NCBI GenBank assembly: GCA_037013495.1
Contig: CM072802.1
Span: forward strand, 49,651,275 to 49,715,274
DNA: 64,000 nucleotides
From: Hippophae tibetana
Taxonomy: Eukaryota > Streptophyta > Magnoliopsida > Rosales > Elaeagnaceae
Reading direction: 5' to 3'
The position numbers were made by a program, and so were the translations under genes. The notes beneath the pieces were generated by a model. It was not told where the DNA came from and did not search any database. It saw nothing but the letters and a program-made list of their open reading frames with translations. Of this stretch, positions 13,163 to 24,595 are shown in pieces (within the stretch, counting starts at the first letter, position 1; each line of letters starts with the position of its first letter).

Positions 13163-14710
13163 TGATGACTCTATGAAAGTAGAGTCATTAGTACACTTTG
13201 CTACTTAATATTTGCTCATTTTATACAATAATTAGTATTTTTGGGGTTAAAATATTAAAATATGAACTTTCTAGTGAAAAAGGGTAAAAATATAATTTTG
13301 AGAATTTTTGAGAATTTTTTTGGAATTTTATGGATTTTTTATAAATTTTTAACGCAAAACTAATCAAAAGATACCACATGGACACCACATAAGCAGAGGG
13401 AGCTAACCGACTAAGCCAAGTGGAAGCCATGCAAGTAGGGAGGGAAAATCGCACAACATTGTGTGTATCGAGTGATGTAGTGCCATCCCATGTGTCCGCA
13501 CAATGTTCATTTGGGGTTTCACCATATGGTTAATGGCTTTGCCACACGTCATCATGTGATTTGTCCATTCCTTCCACCAACTTTCCATGACATCTATAAC
13601 CATGAATCACATCATACCATATGGTACTGACTCAAAGTGTGTCGATTGAGACTAGTCCCCCTAGCCACGCGTCGTGCTATGAATTGCCCAATAAAGCCTC
13701 CATGACAATTATTATGTTTCTATTGGTTGGCACTATTAATTTTCTATTTTTTTATCTCAGTCCTCGATTTAAAGCTAATCTGATAGTCCATATTCCACCT
13801 AAGCTTAATTTAATCCCCTAATTTCCCCATAAAGCCTATTAAGCCAAAATTAACATGATTTTTATCAATTTCTGAAGCTAAGAAGAGGGAAAAATTCAAA
13901 ATGAGATACAATTTTGGTGAAAATTCAAGTGGAGATTGGTGCTACAATTCAAGAGATTAATTGTATTTTTTTCTTCTCCTTTCTTTATCAATTTTATATC
14001 TTTCTTTATAAAAACTTTAAGCTTTATGAAGAAAATTATGTCTAGCTAATTTTTTAATCTAGGGGTCTTATGAACCCAATTTTCAACATGTGAAGATCTA
14101 ATATTTTATCTCAATTATGATTTCAATTTAATTATATTATTTAATCTAATTTATATGCTATTAATTGTTTGACCAACAATTGATCTATAATGACAATTAA
14201 ATAGATTTGAAAGAATTACTTAATTGTTTCTCTTGATTAAATAACATACATAGGGTGTGATTATGATTGATGAACTTAATGAGTTGTATGCAATTTAATT
14301 GACATGAGAGTGTGATTATGTTAGTTACTATATGATGTGTAGTTTATTTGAGAAAGGAATACATGCTAGGTTAGATTCAATTGATAATGTAATTAATTGA
14401 TAATTATATTAGGAGGATTTCAATGATTCACATGTTTAGAAAATTGGAAGATTAAGTATTTCTAGATATTTTATCATATATCTTCTTAGCTTTCAAATTT
14501 GAGATAATTAATTAGTACTATTTATTTTTAGTTCTTTTAATTTTGCTTTCTTAAAACATAAAAACACAAAAAAATTGATTTTTGTTTTTTTAGTTCCAAA
14601 AATTAGTTTTAATAATATAATATCCATGAGAACAATATTTTATTACCATTATATTACTTATTGCAATACATACACTTATGTATTAATTGCACACAGTTTG
14701 TATTCAATCA
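13163..14710 (+). repeat. 3' LTR of the Athila-like element
   Basis: It starts TGATGACTC and ends TATTCAATCA, and is followed at once by the target duplication TTTCA (14711-14715). It aligns with 7148-8618 with many substitutions and small indels, so the insertion is not recent. Confidence 0.85.
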
Positions 14711-14715
14711 TTTCA

Positions 14716-15410
14716 TAGGTCATATGCAATCCTCCTTTTCTTTACCAACTTTTATGCCTTGCTTGAGTTCTACTTCATTTTGTAGAGGTGCACTTTAGCT
14801 TCTATACGATTCTCTCAAGATTCACAATGCCAATATTGAGCCATATAATGGTGATGATAAGGTAAGCTAAACTTTAGTTTGAAGCTATACAAGAGTAGCA
14901 TGTTATAAAAAAATTAATTTTCATCATAGTTGCTTTCTTCAGGAATTTTAAATGATTTTCTTATTGTCTGTTAACCAAGATAGATTTATTGCCTAGGTTT
15001 GTATTAATTTGATTAAGGAATGATCTAAAAGGTTCATGAAATAAGAACCTGAACCTGTATAGGTAAGCAAAATTAATATGAACATGTACTTAACAAGAAG
15101 TTTAGTTAGTTTCCTTAATATGATTATGAAGATTGTTTAGTAAACTGGTTTGTTTAACCATGAAGCATGTGTTGTGCATGACATAACTTGCTTCTTATAA
15201 AGTTCATAATATCTCTTTACAATTCCCCAAGTGAGTAAAACCTTAAATTTGGAATACCAATCTTAGAAATACATTTTCGTCGAAATTGAGAAGATTGATG
15301 ACATTATTACTAGAGATATAGTGAGTTTCATTGTCAAGTAAGACTTTACAAGAATATAGTGATAACTAATCATAAGATAAGAGTTTTAAAATGGAAATAA
15401 TAAGCTTAAA
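14716..15410. other. Spacer, nothing firmly recognised
   Basis: The sequence is somewhat less AT-rich at 14716-14870, where one frame reads IHNANIEPYNGDDK before a GTAAGC. It could be a gene-exon scrap, but I cannot name a family. Confidence 0.35.
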
Positions 15411-16182
15411 TGAAGTGAATAGGTTATTTTCAAGTTTTATCAATTTATAATTTAGTAACCTAAATAAAATAACCAAACATGCAATCATGTGTAAATAGTA
15501 AAGTGCTAAAATTAAAAATAAAACACGATATTTTTATATGGAAACAACTTAGGCCACAACCATGACAGAAGAGAAAAGTCACTGATCTACTAAATCGTTT
15601 TACTTTTTACTATATAAACCAAACATTAAGTACAAACTCGATCTTATGCTACCATTCTAGGATATTTTCCCAATACACCTGACGTATAAGCCCCTATTCT
15701 AATTTTACAATTTTCAAGATTAGTATGAGTGGTATCCAGATTAATGTTATGATCAACTCCTCACCAATCAGACACGTTAATGGAACAACTGCAACGTGGG
15801 TTAGCACAAAAAACACAAGTTCCTATGTGTGTTCTAAAGCAAATATAATAATAAATGATCTTACTTATATAATTCAAATTATATATTGATTAAATCAAAT
15901 CAACTGGAAAAATTATAAATGAAGAATATTAAACATAAGTTCAATGAAAATAATTTCTTTTAAATTTAATAGTTATATGAAATAATTATGATCACATGAA
16001 AGTTATTTGATACAAACATGTAAGAACCTAATCAAGAAGAAACTATATGAACATAACTACATTAAATACATTTCCCAAAAATACGAGAATATAAAGAATA
16101 AAATGGATTACATATAAATGAACTTAATTTCAATGCAATTGTTGAATGACTTGATAATCACATGAATTAAAACTTACAGTCA
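15411..16182 (-). repeat. Copia-type LTR copy related to 30595-31361
   Basis: It aligns in the same orientation with the LTR at 30595-31361. Landmarks are GTGAATAGGTTATTTT, GCAATCATGTGTAAATA, a CAATCAGACACGTT block near 15768, and the end ATGAATTAAAACTTACAGTCA. The beginning of the partner (TGTTCTCATATACC) is missing here, so this copy is truncated or rearranged at the low-coordinate side. The orientation follows from the partner, whose internal region lies on the minus strand. Confidence 0.65.
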
Positions 16183-17220
16183 ATATCTAATGCTCAAGTT
16201 TTGTATTTATAAAATAGCTCGCAAGTGTACAAATCACTTTGTAAGAAATGATAAGTATACTTCCAAGGTTTGTCTAAAAAGAAACTATGTGATTTTTAAA
16301 TCTTTCAACAAATTATTTAAAATGAAAATAAAACTAAACATTTTGTCACAAAGTTTGACCTTTAAAAATATCTACACTAATAACAAAAATTGAAAGATAG
16401 TGGATAGATAGATTCACACAAATAACAAGCAGACATGTAATTCATTTATCAATCAAGAACTAATAGGATATTTAGCTAGATGATTATGTTTGGTAATATT
16501 AATTAGGTTAATGAAATATAAATTTAGATTATTAATTATTTTTTATATGTATAAATAACATTTTTAGTGGGGTCGTTATTCTATATTAATTAAATCTTAA
16601 CATGCCACCTTTGGTGAGATTGACAAATTAATTTTTAATTAAATTATGCTTGTTTCTAATAAATTATCAAACCATTAAACTTTCCACCTTCGGTGGGGCC
16701 GATAATTTTAAGCTTCTATTCAAGCTGTCTAAATTGGACTCTAGAGTCATGTATTTTAAAACTAACTTTCAGATTTTAAAACTATAGCAAAAAATATATC
16801 ACAAGTATATTTTCAAATAGTAATTATTATAAAAAAAATTAAAATAGAGCATAATTCTAAATCATTTTTAGATAATTAAATCTAACATCTAAGAGTATTA
16901 TTCAAAATTTATTCATATTCATATTTCTAAAACCCAATTTTATTTTAAACCTATTATAAAAAGTATGTCGTCAATATGTTTTTCGATAATAAACTTAGAA
17001 AAAAATTCTTCAATAGAAACTAATATGTATTTAATTATTATTAAAAATATTCCCCTAAATAATTTACGCAATTATATCAATATACCTAAATTTCAATTAT
17101 AACTATCAGCGAGACATGTTAAAAATAGTGAATAATCAATAAATTATTTATAACTGAAAGAATTCATGACCCAATCAACCACTACGGTAAGGAGATATAG
17201 ATTCGTAAAGGACTCGAACC
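16183..17220 (-). repeat. LTR-end-like relic with CCACCTTYGGTG motifs
   Basis: The first 90 bp (TTTTGTATTTATAAAATAGC, then CAAGTGTACAAATCACTTTG) match 60640-60720 in inverted orientation. They resemble the 3' ends of plant Ty3/gypsy LTRs (..GTRCACTTGCGAGC..). Two related blocks, TGCCACCTTTGGTGAGAT (16603) and TTCCACCTTCGGTGGGGC (16682), are followed by the same 'gataaatt'-type sequence and form a tandem pair about 80 bp apart. No ORF is present. Confidence 0.4.
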
Positions 17221-20200
17221 TAACTTGCAAGAAACAAAAGAACATAACACTTAAATAGTTCACACAACAGAAGCACACGAAATATAATGTCAAAAGAAGA
17301 TGAATTTAATAACATATACTAAATATCAAATAAAAAACAAGTAAATAATAAAAAAAATTTAATCAAAGTTTAAGATTATAGTATGTTGAAACATACACAC
17401 TTTAAACTTGGATTGTATTAATACAATATTAGATTATGAATAACAATCAATATAACGAAGCAAACCTATATAGAGTCCATATCTATATAGTAACATCCTC
17501 GAGTTGTTTAAGGCAAATACTCAACAACAAATAATTTACTAATAGTAAACAAATTACAACACTAATAAATAGTAAAACCACTATTACCTCTTTCAACCAA
17601 GACCTCTATCTAAACTGCTTACTATTGTTCTTCACTTATTGCTTCTACAACATTAGTTCAACACAAACCTGGTTGTTCTCCATAACTAACATCACCCAAT
17701 ATAGTATAATTAGTAACCAATGATCAGTAATTGAAAGTGTATCAACTCACAACCTCACAGGACACACATTTCACTACAAGTATCAAATCACGTATGAGAA
17801 ACACATAATCAAACCATATACTTACATAAATAAAAATTTGATAACTAACCATGAAATAAGCTACTCTTAAATGTAAGCTCTCCAAAATCGTTTCGAAAAA
17901 AAATATAAATCTCAGTGTGAATTTTGGAAGAGTTTCAGCTCTAAAATAGTTAGTTAAGAGAAGAGAAATGAGTGGGGAATTTATCAAGTTCAGAATGCAC
18001 CTCATTAGCCAATTTTCCAATCACCTTGCCAAGGATGGTGGTGAAGGAGGTAGCAAGGTCCATGGCAAGCTTGTTAATGATATGCTAAAATGTCACTTTT
18101 TTTTCCAAAACTTTTCGAGTATTAACCATAAATACCCACACCCGAAACAAACAAAAACACAAGTTACAATGTAGGTTCGCTTTCAACCTCGCTCGTTAAA
18201 AATGAACACTCTCAACCTAGCATGTGCACTATGAAAACCAATCTCATGGTATGTGTAAACATGCTTACATACAAAGTATTCCTAATTATGTGCATGTGTG
18301 AATATTGATCCACAATAACTAACCTTACAAAGAGGAAGACAAATACACTAAGTAAAAATAAAATAGACATCGTGTTTTGTACACTGAAAGTCAATACACA
18401 TATACAAGTACAATAAGACTTACAATAACAAATTCAAGAAATAAAATATTATTTATTAAAAAGAAATAAGAAAATAGATTAGATTTATAGATAAAAGATA
18501 GATGGACAGGTGTGCCTTGCTCCACTAAAGAGGTACAAAAGTTCATAATATCTCCTAGATTTCATTAACAATTTTCTATCACTTGATCTAAATTATCTCA
18601 CTATTATTGCCTCATTTATTTGAGGTAACCTAATATAATTTGTTTAAATAAATATAAACTAAAACTTGTTTAAAACTTAAATTGAGAGAAGAACTTACAG
18701 AAACATTATAGAAACTAAGAAAATATAAAAAGAAAACAAGCTATAAGAGTTGAGGGATGATTTGGAATGAAGGGAATGAGTTTTTTATATTGGCAAGAAA
18801 ATACTACAAAAGGAAAAACCTGTGGATCATATAATCAAAGGCTACGACATAAATTTATCTCTATCGTAGCATGTAACAATCTAAAATGCGTTGAAATCAC
18901 GATCCGCAAGTCATGCATCATGGTACACATAAACCTTCGGTGTGATGCGCATTGATTTGTACTTCTAGAAATTCATTTATATTGCACCCCTTACATTTGG
19001 TAGGAACATATATAATATTTATACATATTATTCTGTTGTTCTTCATGGTTGTAATAGAGTAAGACTGAACAGTGGGCTACATAAACATTATCTTGAACGA
19101 ATTGGGCCAAGCTCAGCCCATGTGAAAAACCTAATTCGTGCAAATAGATACATAATCTAAATCCACAAATGCTAGAGTTCACAACGGAAGAGTGATGGCA
19201 TATCTCTTTAATACCAACCAAGCGCTAACTAATAACAATGCGCAGACCCAAAACAACCTAGTCACCCACCTTTTTGTGAAACCAAGAAACATTTCTCCAT
19301 GAGATGAATTAACGGCCTGGAGAGATGAAGAAACGAGCAGAAGAGAGATAGGTTAGGTTAGATACGTCATAAGTTGGGGTTGGATCAACTAAACCCGGTA
19401 CAAATCCCTAAAAAATAGGCTACGCTTATGCGATTGAATTACTACGATTGAACTACTGATCGATTGGAGATGGCGAAATGAAAAGAGACGAACATGTGTA
19501 CGACGTCACTTGAACAAAATGACATGGGTCATTGAGGCTGGAAAGGTGAATCACAAGATCTCTAACAAGGACGATATGTTATGTTGTTTAAATGAACAAG
19601 GCAAGTTGCTAACTCCTACTAGTTTCATTCCCAACTCGTTTCATGCCGTTTGGGGTTATTTAAGAGTTGTTTCCTCTATTTTATAGCTTGGTTAAACAGG
19701 GAGTTGTGGAACTCAATGAACATCGAGTAAAATTGGGCTGGAGATAAATGAACTTGGCTTCCCAATTGGGCCTAATTCAACCCAAATAAATTATTATAGA
19801 CTGTACCTATTTGCTTACGATTGGGCTTGGAATGACCAGTAGGTGTCAATCGTGAACTAATTCTACTTCTATAGAAGGAAGTGATGATCAGTTCCCATAA
19901 ATGATGAATGAAATACACCTGGTGCGAATTGTGAGTGGATTTGCTTCCAATCTGAAAGTAGCTCCACTATAAACAACCATAAACCAGTGAGCTATGAACA
20001 ACCTATAGAAAAGGACTGAAAAGATGAGTTTGTGGGTTTTGTGGACTCTTGAGCGAACTAGAAACAGACTGCGTAAATTCACTTGAATGAATTGGGCATA
20101 GCTCGGCCCAATTAATGGAAAACATCGTTTTTATTTTCTCTAGTACCTTCGAAATCTCTTTTTCAATTATATTAATGGCTACAAGTAGCCCAAAGAGATT

Positions 20201-20515
20201 GAAAGAACGAGCAAGATATAGAGCTATAAGCATACTACGATCTCTCGAATCTATAAGGTGTGAAAAAGTCAACCTATTTTTAGACGAGTTTTGATTAATA
20301 AATGCACTTCCAGGTTATGATAAGAGCTTCTCGAATATATATGGCAATGAACTAGATATATAAGCCACGAACTGATGAGTGCAGATTTACTTTCAATCTA
20401 ACACTGATCTCAAACCCTCAACCCGCGAGCTAAGTTAACGACTAGATAGATGAAGGAATAGGTTAGAGAGATCTGGGTTGTTGGGATATAAAGGTGAATT
20501 TTCATTTGGGTAGTT
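17221..20515. other. Repeat-derived spacer without a recognised gene
   Basis: I find only short open frames without family motifs. GGGCC/TTGGGC-type words recur (19090, 19735, 19765, 20080), as in two 'CTTGAAYGAATTGGGC' copies at about 19093 and 20077. This suggests a duplicated promoter or LTR segment. On the minus strand there is one good TATA candidate (19677-19685). Confidence 0.35.
19677..19685 (-). promoter_or_regulatory. TATA-like box (weak)
   Basis: The minus strand reads GCTATAAAATAGAGG, a good plant TATA context, in less AT-rich surroundings. No gene is recognised downstream (towards lower coordinates), so it may be an LTR promoter relic. Confidence 0.25.
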
Positions 20516-20912
20516 TCATGCGTGATAACTGTATTTTATATAGTTATTTTCACCAATTTTATTAATTAAAATTGCTATGTTCTTAATGTTTTTAGTTAAT
20601 TTTAGTTTAATAAATTAGTATTTACTGTTTTTTATATATTTTAATAAAATTAAATAATTTTTATCGAAAAACTTAATTAATTGCAAATTTATGTCTAAAA
20701 ATATAATTTCAAATAATAGAGTTCTTAATTACAATTTATAAAAGTCAAAAATATAATTTAAATTAAAATCGGGCTTAATTTTAATTATTAAAAGTTTAAA
20801 AATTTAATTTAAATTAGAAAAGGGCTAAACTATAATTAAATAAAGTTAAAAATGTAATTTGAAATAAATTTATGGGTCAAAATGCAATTAATAAAGTTTA
20901 ATTTTTTGCGCA

Positions 20913-21600
20913 GATGAGAGAATCACGCGCCATACACCACGCGCCAAACGTGGACCGTCCGATCAAAGAAGAAAGGGCTACGATGCGCGCGTCCAGATCA
21001 CGCCCGACCAAATCGCGTGTGTGTAGAGTCTTTCACGCGGCTCGATGCCCGAGTGGGGCCCACTGCTGCGCAGGCCGGCGTGCAGGTGGGACCCACTCTC
21101 TGACGTGTCCAGCCGTTGTCCCCCACGTACGCGTGCCTCTGATCCCGTGTGTCGATCTCTGCGTGCAACCGGATTTTTAGCGAATTACATGAAGCCACGT
21201 GTCTGCACGAATCCTTGCCACTAATAAGAAAATGCCACATGTCACACTATATTTTTAAGCCAATCAGATCGCAACACGTGGCAGGTTACGATGAGCGCGA
21301 AAGCGCCGAATCTCGCATGCGTTCCAGCCGTTGCCCCCACGCGTCGCGCGCCCCAATTCCGTGCGACATTTTCTACGTGCGCCCATTTCCTTCAACGAAT
21401 GAGGTGCTGCCATGTGTCCCACTATTTGTTTCAGCGAATCATCTCGCGACACGTGGCAACGTGGAATGAAAATAAAAACAGAAACGCGCAGCTCTCTCGA
21501 CTCACATTAGCCACGTTTTCGATTCGATTTTCGATACAATTTCGTCCCCCATGCATTTTAATTTATTATTTTTCTCACACTTCTCTGTCCCCCGCGTGAA
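20913..21600 (+). promoter_or_regulatory. GC-rich U3 block with duplicated G-box units
   Basis: This is the only long GC-rich island in the window. It contains two related units about 200 bp apart. Each has CCAGCCGTTG plus CCCACG, later TGCCAYRTGTC plus CACTAT, then 'agccaatcagatcgcaacacgtggca' in one and 'agcgaatcatctcgcgacacgtggca' in the other. CACGTGGC is the G-box/ABRE core bound by plant bZIP factors. Further ACGTG words lie between the units. Open frames here are compositional accidents of GC richness, overlap on both strands and share no family motif. Confidence 0.55.
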
Positions 21601-21634
21601 TTAAATTTTAATATTTTTGATGTATTTTTTTAGG

Positions 21635-21643
21635 TATAAATAG
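21635..21643 (+). promoter_or_regulatory. TATA box of the LTR promoter
   Basis: GGTATAAATAGGAG directly follows the G-box block, with a plausible start site about 30 bp downstream. It fits the LTR promoter reading rightwards. Confidence 0.6.
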
Positions 21644-21712
21644 GAGATAAGATGATAGAGTTTAGAAGTTTTTTTTAGTTTGTAATTTTTGTAGTGTTTG
21701 TGTGTTGGCTCT

Positions 21713-21751
21713 AGAACACACAGAAGCCATTTTTGGCTTTTGTTGTGTTCT
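21713..21751 (+). other. Leader hairpin (AGAACACA...TGTGTTCT)
   Basis: AGAACACACAGAAGCCA pairs with TGGCTTTTGTTGTGTTCT around a TTTT loop. It lies about 80 bp after the TATA box and would be at the start of the transcript. It could be the R-region hairpin of the LTR. Confidence 0.5.
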
Positions 21752-22469
21752 GTGTGTGCCAAATATTTGTTCTAATTGATGTTTTAATTTTCCTTATTCT
21801 TCATCTTATTTTTCTGTATCTGTTATAATTTTTATTTTAATTTTATGAAGTAATTTAATTTTTCTAGGGTTGCATTTGATCTAAGTTTATAATGCTTTTA
21901 TTTTAATTATTTTTGATAGATTTATAAGACGTTCGATTTGTTCATTCTATTTTGTGCTTAATGCTTTATGATTATTTACGAATCTTATCAAAACGATCTG
22001 TGGCACATGAAAAGTTACAATGCTTAATTAAAAAAAAAAGATTTAACAATTTAAAAATTAAAAAAAAATATTTTCTCACAAAAATTTATCATTTCTTTAA
22101 ATCAAATTTAAGTAAATAGTTAAGTCTTTTGTACTGTTAGATTAATTTTTGAAAACATATCATGAAATATTTTGTAATTATTTTTGATAAATAGTTAGTT
22201 TTTGTCATAAGTATTTCTTGATAAAATGTGAAAATTATATTAAACCCAAAATCGGTGTTTATGAATTTTTTTAGTGGAGACTACCCTTGTGAGATATAAT
22301 TTGAGTCTAATTTCTTTTATTCAGAGTTAAATATATATTTTTTCTACTCCAAACACATTTCTTATTTATTCAAATTTTTAGATGATCTCTATAGGTATTA
22401 GCATTGAATGTATGATTTTTTTCTCATCTTAATAGAGTATCATATATTTTTTATTATTATTTTTGCTTA

Positions 22470-23567
22470 GATTAAATGATTTGAGTAGAAATTGATAGTA
22501 TATGCCTATATCTCATTTATGCATGACTGCTACAAAAACAAAAGGACATATCTCGTATTACCTAAACCAAAATCAAACAGAAAAGCCACAAAATTAACCA
22601 CTCACCAAAATCCTAAAAAAATGTACAATCTGTACATGGGTTGACTCTCTAAAAAAATACATATATTGAAAAATATCTACAGAAAAAAATAGAGAAATAA
22701 AAAAATATATAGTATCATCTACATACTATGACCCACGTTGCCTACAAAGTTGTGAGTACAGGCTAATTACAAAAAGATATAGGAAGTAATTCCCTAAAAA
22801 GTCATTGCAATTTCTTCATTTGTAAAAAGCATATATCTTGAAATTATTTCTTAATGAGTTTGATTTATGCATGAAAATAATTTTTATATATGATATCTTT
22901 ATAATTTATACATTCGATTCCTTTCATGAGATCAATGTTAAAATAACACTTTGAGCCTTTATTCTTTATACATATGCGAACCTATTAGTTCATTTCTATA
23001 CATCAACTCTTTCGCATATAAATTAGTATGGGTGTTTGAACCCATAGGATTCAGTGTTTTGAGAGTATTGACTTGTGAGGAATAGAGTTGAAGCGAATTC
23101 TGATTCATGACACTGAAATTGAGTGAAATTAAATTGATACATTTTTGACATGAAATATGAAAATGATTTTCGACTAATTATTATAATAAATCATGATTGT
23201 TTAAAGAGATTAAAATAACTTATGCTTGAGATTTTAATTATGATCTTAAAAGAGATTAAAAAGTATGAGACATTTTTGTGATATGTTGTTTTCTTTTATC
23301 CTTAAATTAATTTTTGATTTTGTTGTAATTTTAGTTTTTGATTTGATTGTTTTTATTGTTTCTTTTGATTTTTACATTTAGTTCAATGTTTGTGGGTATC
23401 ATTATTGAAAACCCTCACGAGACTCAAACTCGTCCACTAGGGCAACCTAGGGGTTTAAAGGCTTGTTGCATAGGCTAAATGCAACTGTTTCAATCCACGA
23501 AAGTGATTTAGGATAGTTTAATTTTTAGTTTTTATCGCTTCTCTTGCTAAGGGACTAGCAAGAAGCT
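22470..23567 (+). other. 3' non-coding region of a Tat/Athila-type gypsy element
   Basis: ATGATTTGAGTAGAAATTGATA at about 22479 is nearly the same as a word at about 11981 in the Athila element's 3' region. Near the end, 'cttgctaagggactagcaag' precedes the purine tract, the usual lead-in to the 3' LTR in this group. No ORF is present. Confidence 0.5.
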
Positions 23568-23579
23568 GGTTGGGGGTTG
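23568..23579 (+). promoter_or_regulatory. Polypurine tract-like sequence
   Basis: GGTTGGGGGTTG lies immediately before TGATAAGTGC (23580), as expected for the plus-strand primer next to a 3' LTR. Confidence 0.5.
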
Positions 23580-24074
23580 TGATAAGTGCTCAAAAAGCAC
23601 TAAAATAACCATGTTTTTATGCACATTAATTGATTAAAAATATATATATTTATATTTTTTATCATATATTTATATAAATTTGTCTTTTTCGGAATCACGG
23701 GTATTTTTATTGTTTTTCAGGTATTTTGGCTTTAAAATGCAACTTAAAGACTCAAAGAGGAATATTGGAAGCAATACATCACAAATATATTAATAAATAA
23801 ATGGGGAAAGGTCAACAAACATGGAAAAATTGGACAAAATGGGTCAAAAAGGTCAAAAAAATAAAATATTTGTGATGTATTGCTTCCAGTATTCCTCTTT
23901 GAGTCTTTAAGTTGCGTTTTTAAGCCAAAATACCTGAAAAACAAAAAAAATACCCATGATTCCGAAAAAGACAAATTTATATAAATATATGATAAAACAT
24001 ATAAATATATATATTTTTAATCAATTAATGTGCATAAAATCATGGTTATTTTAGTGCTTTTTGAGCACTCATCA
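23580..24074. repeat. 495-bp foldback palindrome made of LTR sequence
   Basis: The left arm 23580-23788 (TGATAAGTGCTCAAAAAGCA...) and the right arm 23865-24074 (...TTTTTGAGCACTCATCA) are near-perfect inverted copies of about 210 bp, around a spacer of about 76 bp. The left arm plus spacer also occurs at 36349-36630. Both outer ends are TGATRAGTGC, like the TG...CA ends of an LTR or a foldback element. The left arm directly follows a purine tract, so it looks like the start of a 3' LTR whose first 210 bp were copied back in inverted form. Confidence 0.85.
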
Positions 24075-24595
24075 GCACATAAATAAACTTGGAAGAGGCA
24101 TTTGTGTGTAAATTGCTCGTAAATAGAATGACATGTATGATGAAGGATAGGAATATACCATAATTGTATGTGTGGCCATTTGAAAACTTAGAACGTAATG
24201 AATCTCGGTGAATTTAATTCTCATAGAGATATAGTGAATAAATTTAATGAGATGTGTTTGTACGGAGCTCGGAAGAGATGTATGAATAAAATTAGAAGTT
24301 TTCGGTTGACAAGTTAAATGTACTAAAAAATATAGATCAAAAGAAAATAAAATGATTTGAGTTGATTAATTTGGTAAAAAATTGCAATCCTAGATTTCTT
24401 TTATTTTGTTTTTAAACTCTTTTCTTACATTTGTTCCAATCAACGTGTGTTTTGAATAAAATCAGAGAAATATAATTTTAGTACTTAACAAATTATAGTA
24501 ACAAATCTCCGTAGGAACGATACTTTACTTACAAATATTATTACTTGTGACCGTGTATACTTGCACGATTTTTGTGTGTTGTAAAACACACAACA
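24075..24595 (+). repeat. LTR 3'-end-like segment
   Basis: It ends CCGTAGGAACGATACTT, then TACTTGTGACCGTGTATAC, then TTGCACG, closing with ACACACAACA (24595). Such a block is common at the end of plant Tat/Ogre-type gypsy LTRs. It may belong to the LTR that begins at 23580, with the foldback in between. Confidence 0.4.

Larger units (their letters stand above)
7148..14710 (+). mobile_element. Athila-like Ty3/gypsy retrotransposon, pol-deleted
   Basis: This is a complete insertion of about 7.56 kb. LTRs lie at 7148-8618 and 13163-14710, and the element is flanked by a perfect 5-bp duplication TTTCA (7143-7147 and 14711-14715). Order on the plus strand: LTR, tRNA-Asp-type primer site, gag, aspartic protease, a short remnant of the following region, a long 3' non-coding region, purine tract, LTR. 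Gag and protease match the Athila/Calypso group as known from plants. Reverse transcriptase, RNase H and integrase are absent. The sequence jumps from the post-protease segment (about 11410) to 'agttgggaggcaatccaa' (about 11710), a landmark I know from the region after pol in Athila elements. It is therefore non-autonomous and also broken by many stops. Confidence 0.88.
20520..21990 (+). repeat. Ty3/gypsy-type LTR, 5' and promoter part
   Basis: It starts TGATAACTGTATTTTATATA. Then follow about four degenerate units of roughly 60-70 bp (20620-20900), each with a 'gggctaaattataattaa...aaaatgtaattt'-like pattern. Next comes a sharp switch to a GC-rich block (20913-21600), a TATA box (21635) and a hairpin-forming leader (21713-21751). 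The order (AT-rich repeats, GC-rich U3, TATA, leader, pyrimidine-rich U5) is what large plant Ty3/gypsy LTRs look like. I could not locate a matching second copy or a primer site, so the end is uncertain. Confidence 0.5.

Noticed and set aside
11393..13603. Minus-strand frames in the Athila 3' region and LTR (11393-11605, 13221-13454, 13403-13603)
   Set aside because: They lie antisense in non-coding or LTR sequence whose boundaries are fixed by LTR pairing and the target duplication.
21030..21075. GCCCGAGTGGGGCCC looks like part of a tRNA-Ser/Leu D arm
   Set aside because: There is no anticodon arm, T arm (GGTTCGAAT) or acceptor pairing at the right distances.
20914..21599. Overlapping open frames of 80-106 codons on both strands in the GC-rich block
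   Set aside because: They exist because GC-rich sequence has few stops. They overlap on both strands, show no family motif, and the block reads as a duplicated promoter region before a TATA box.
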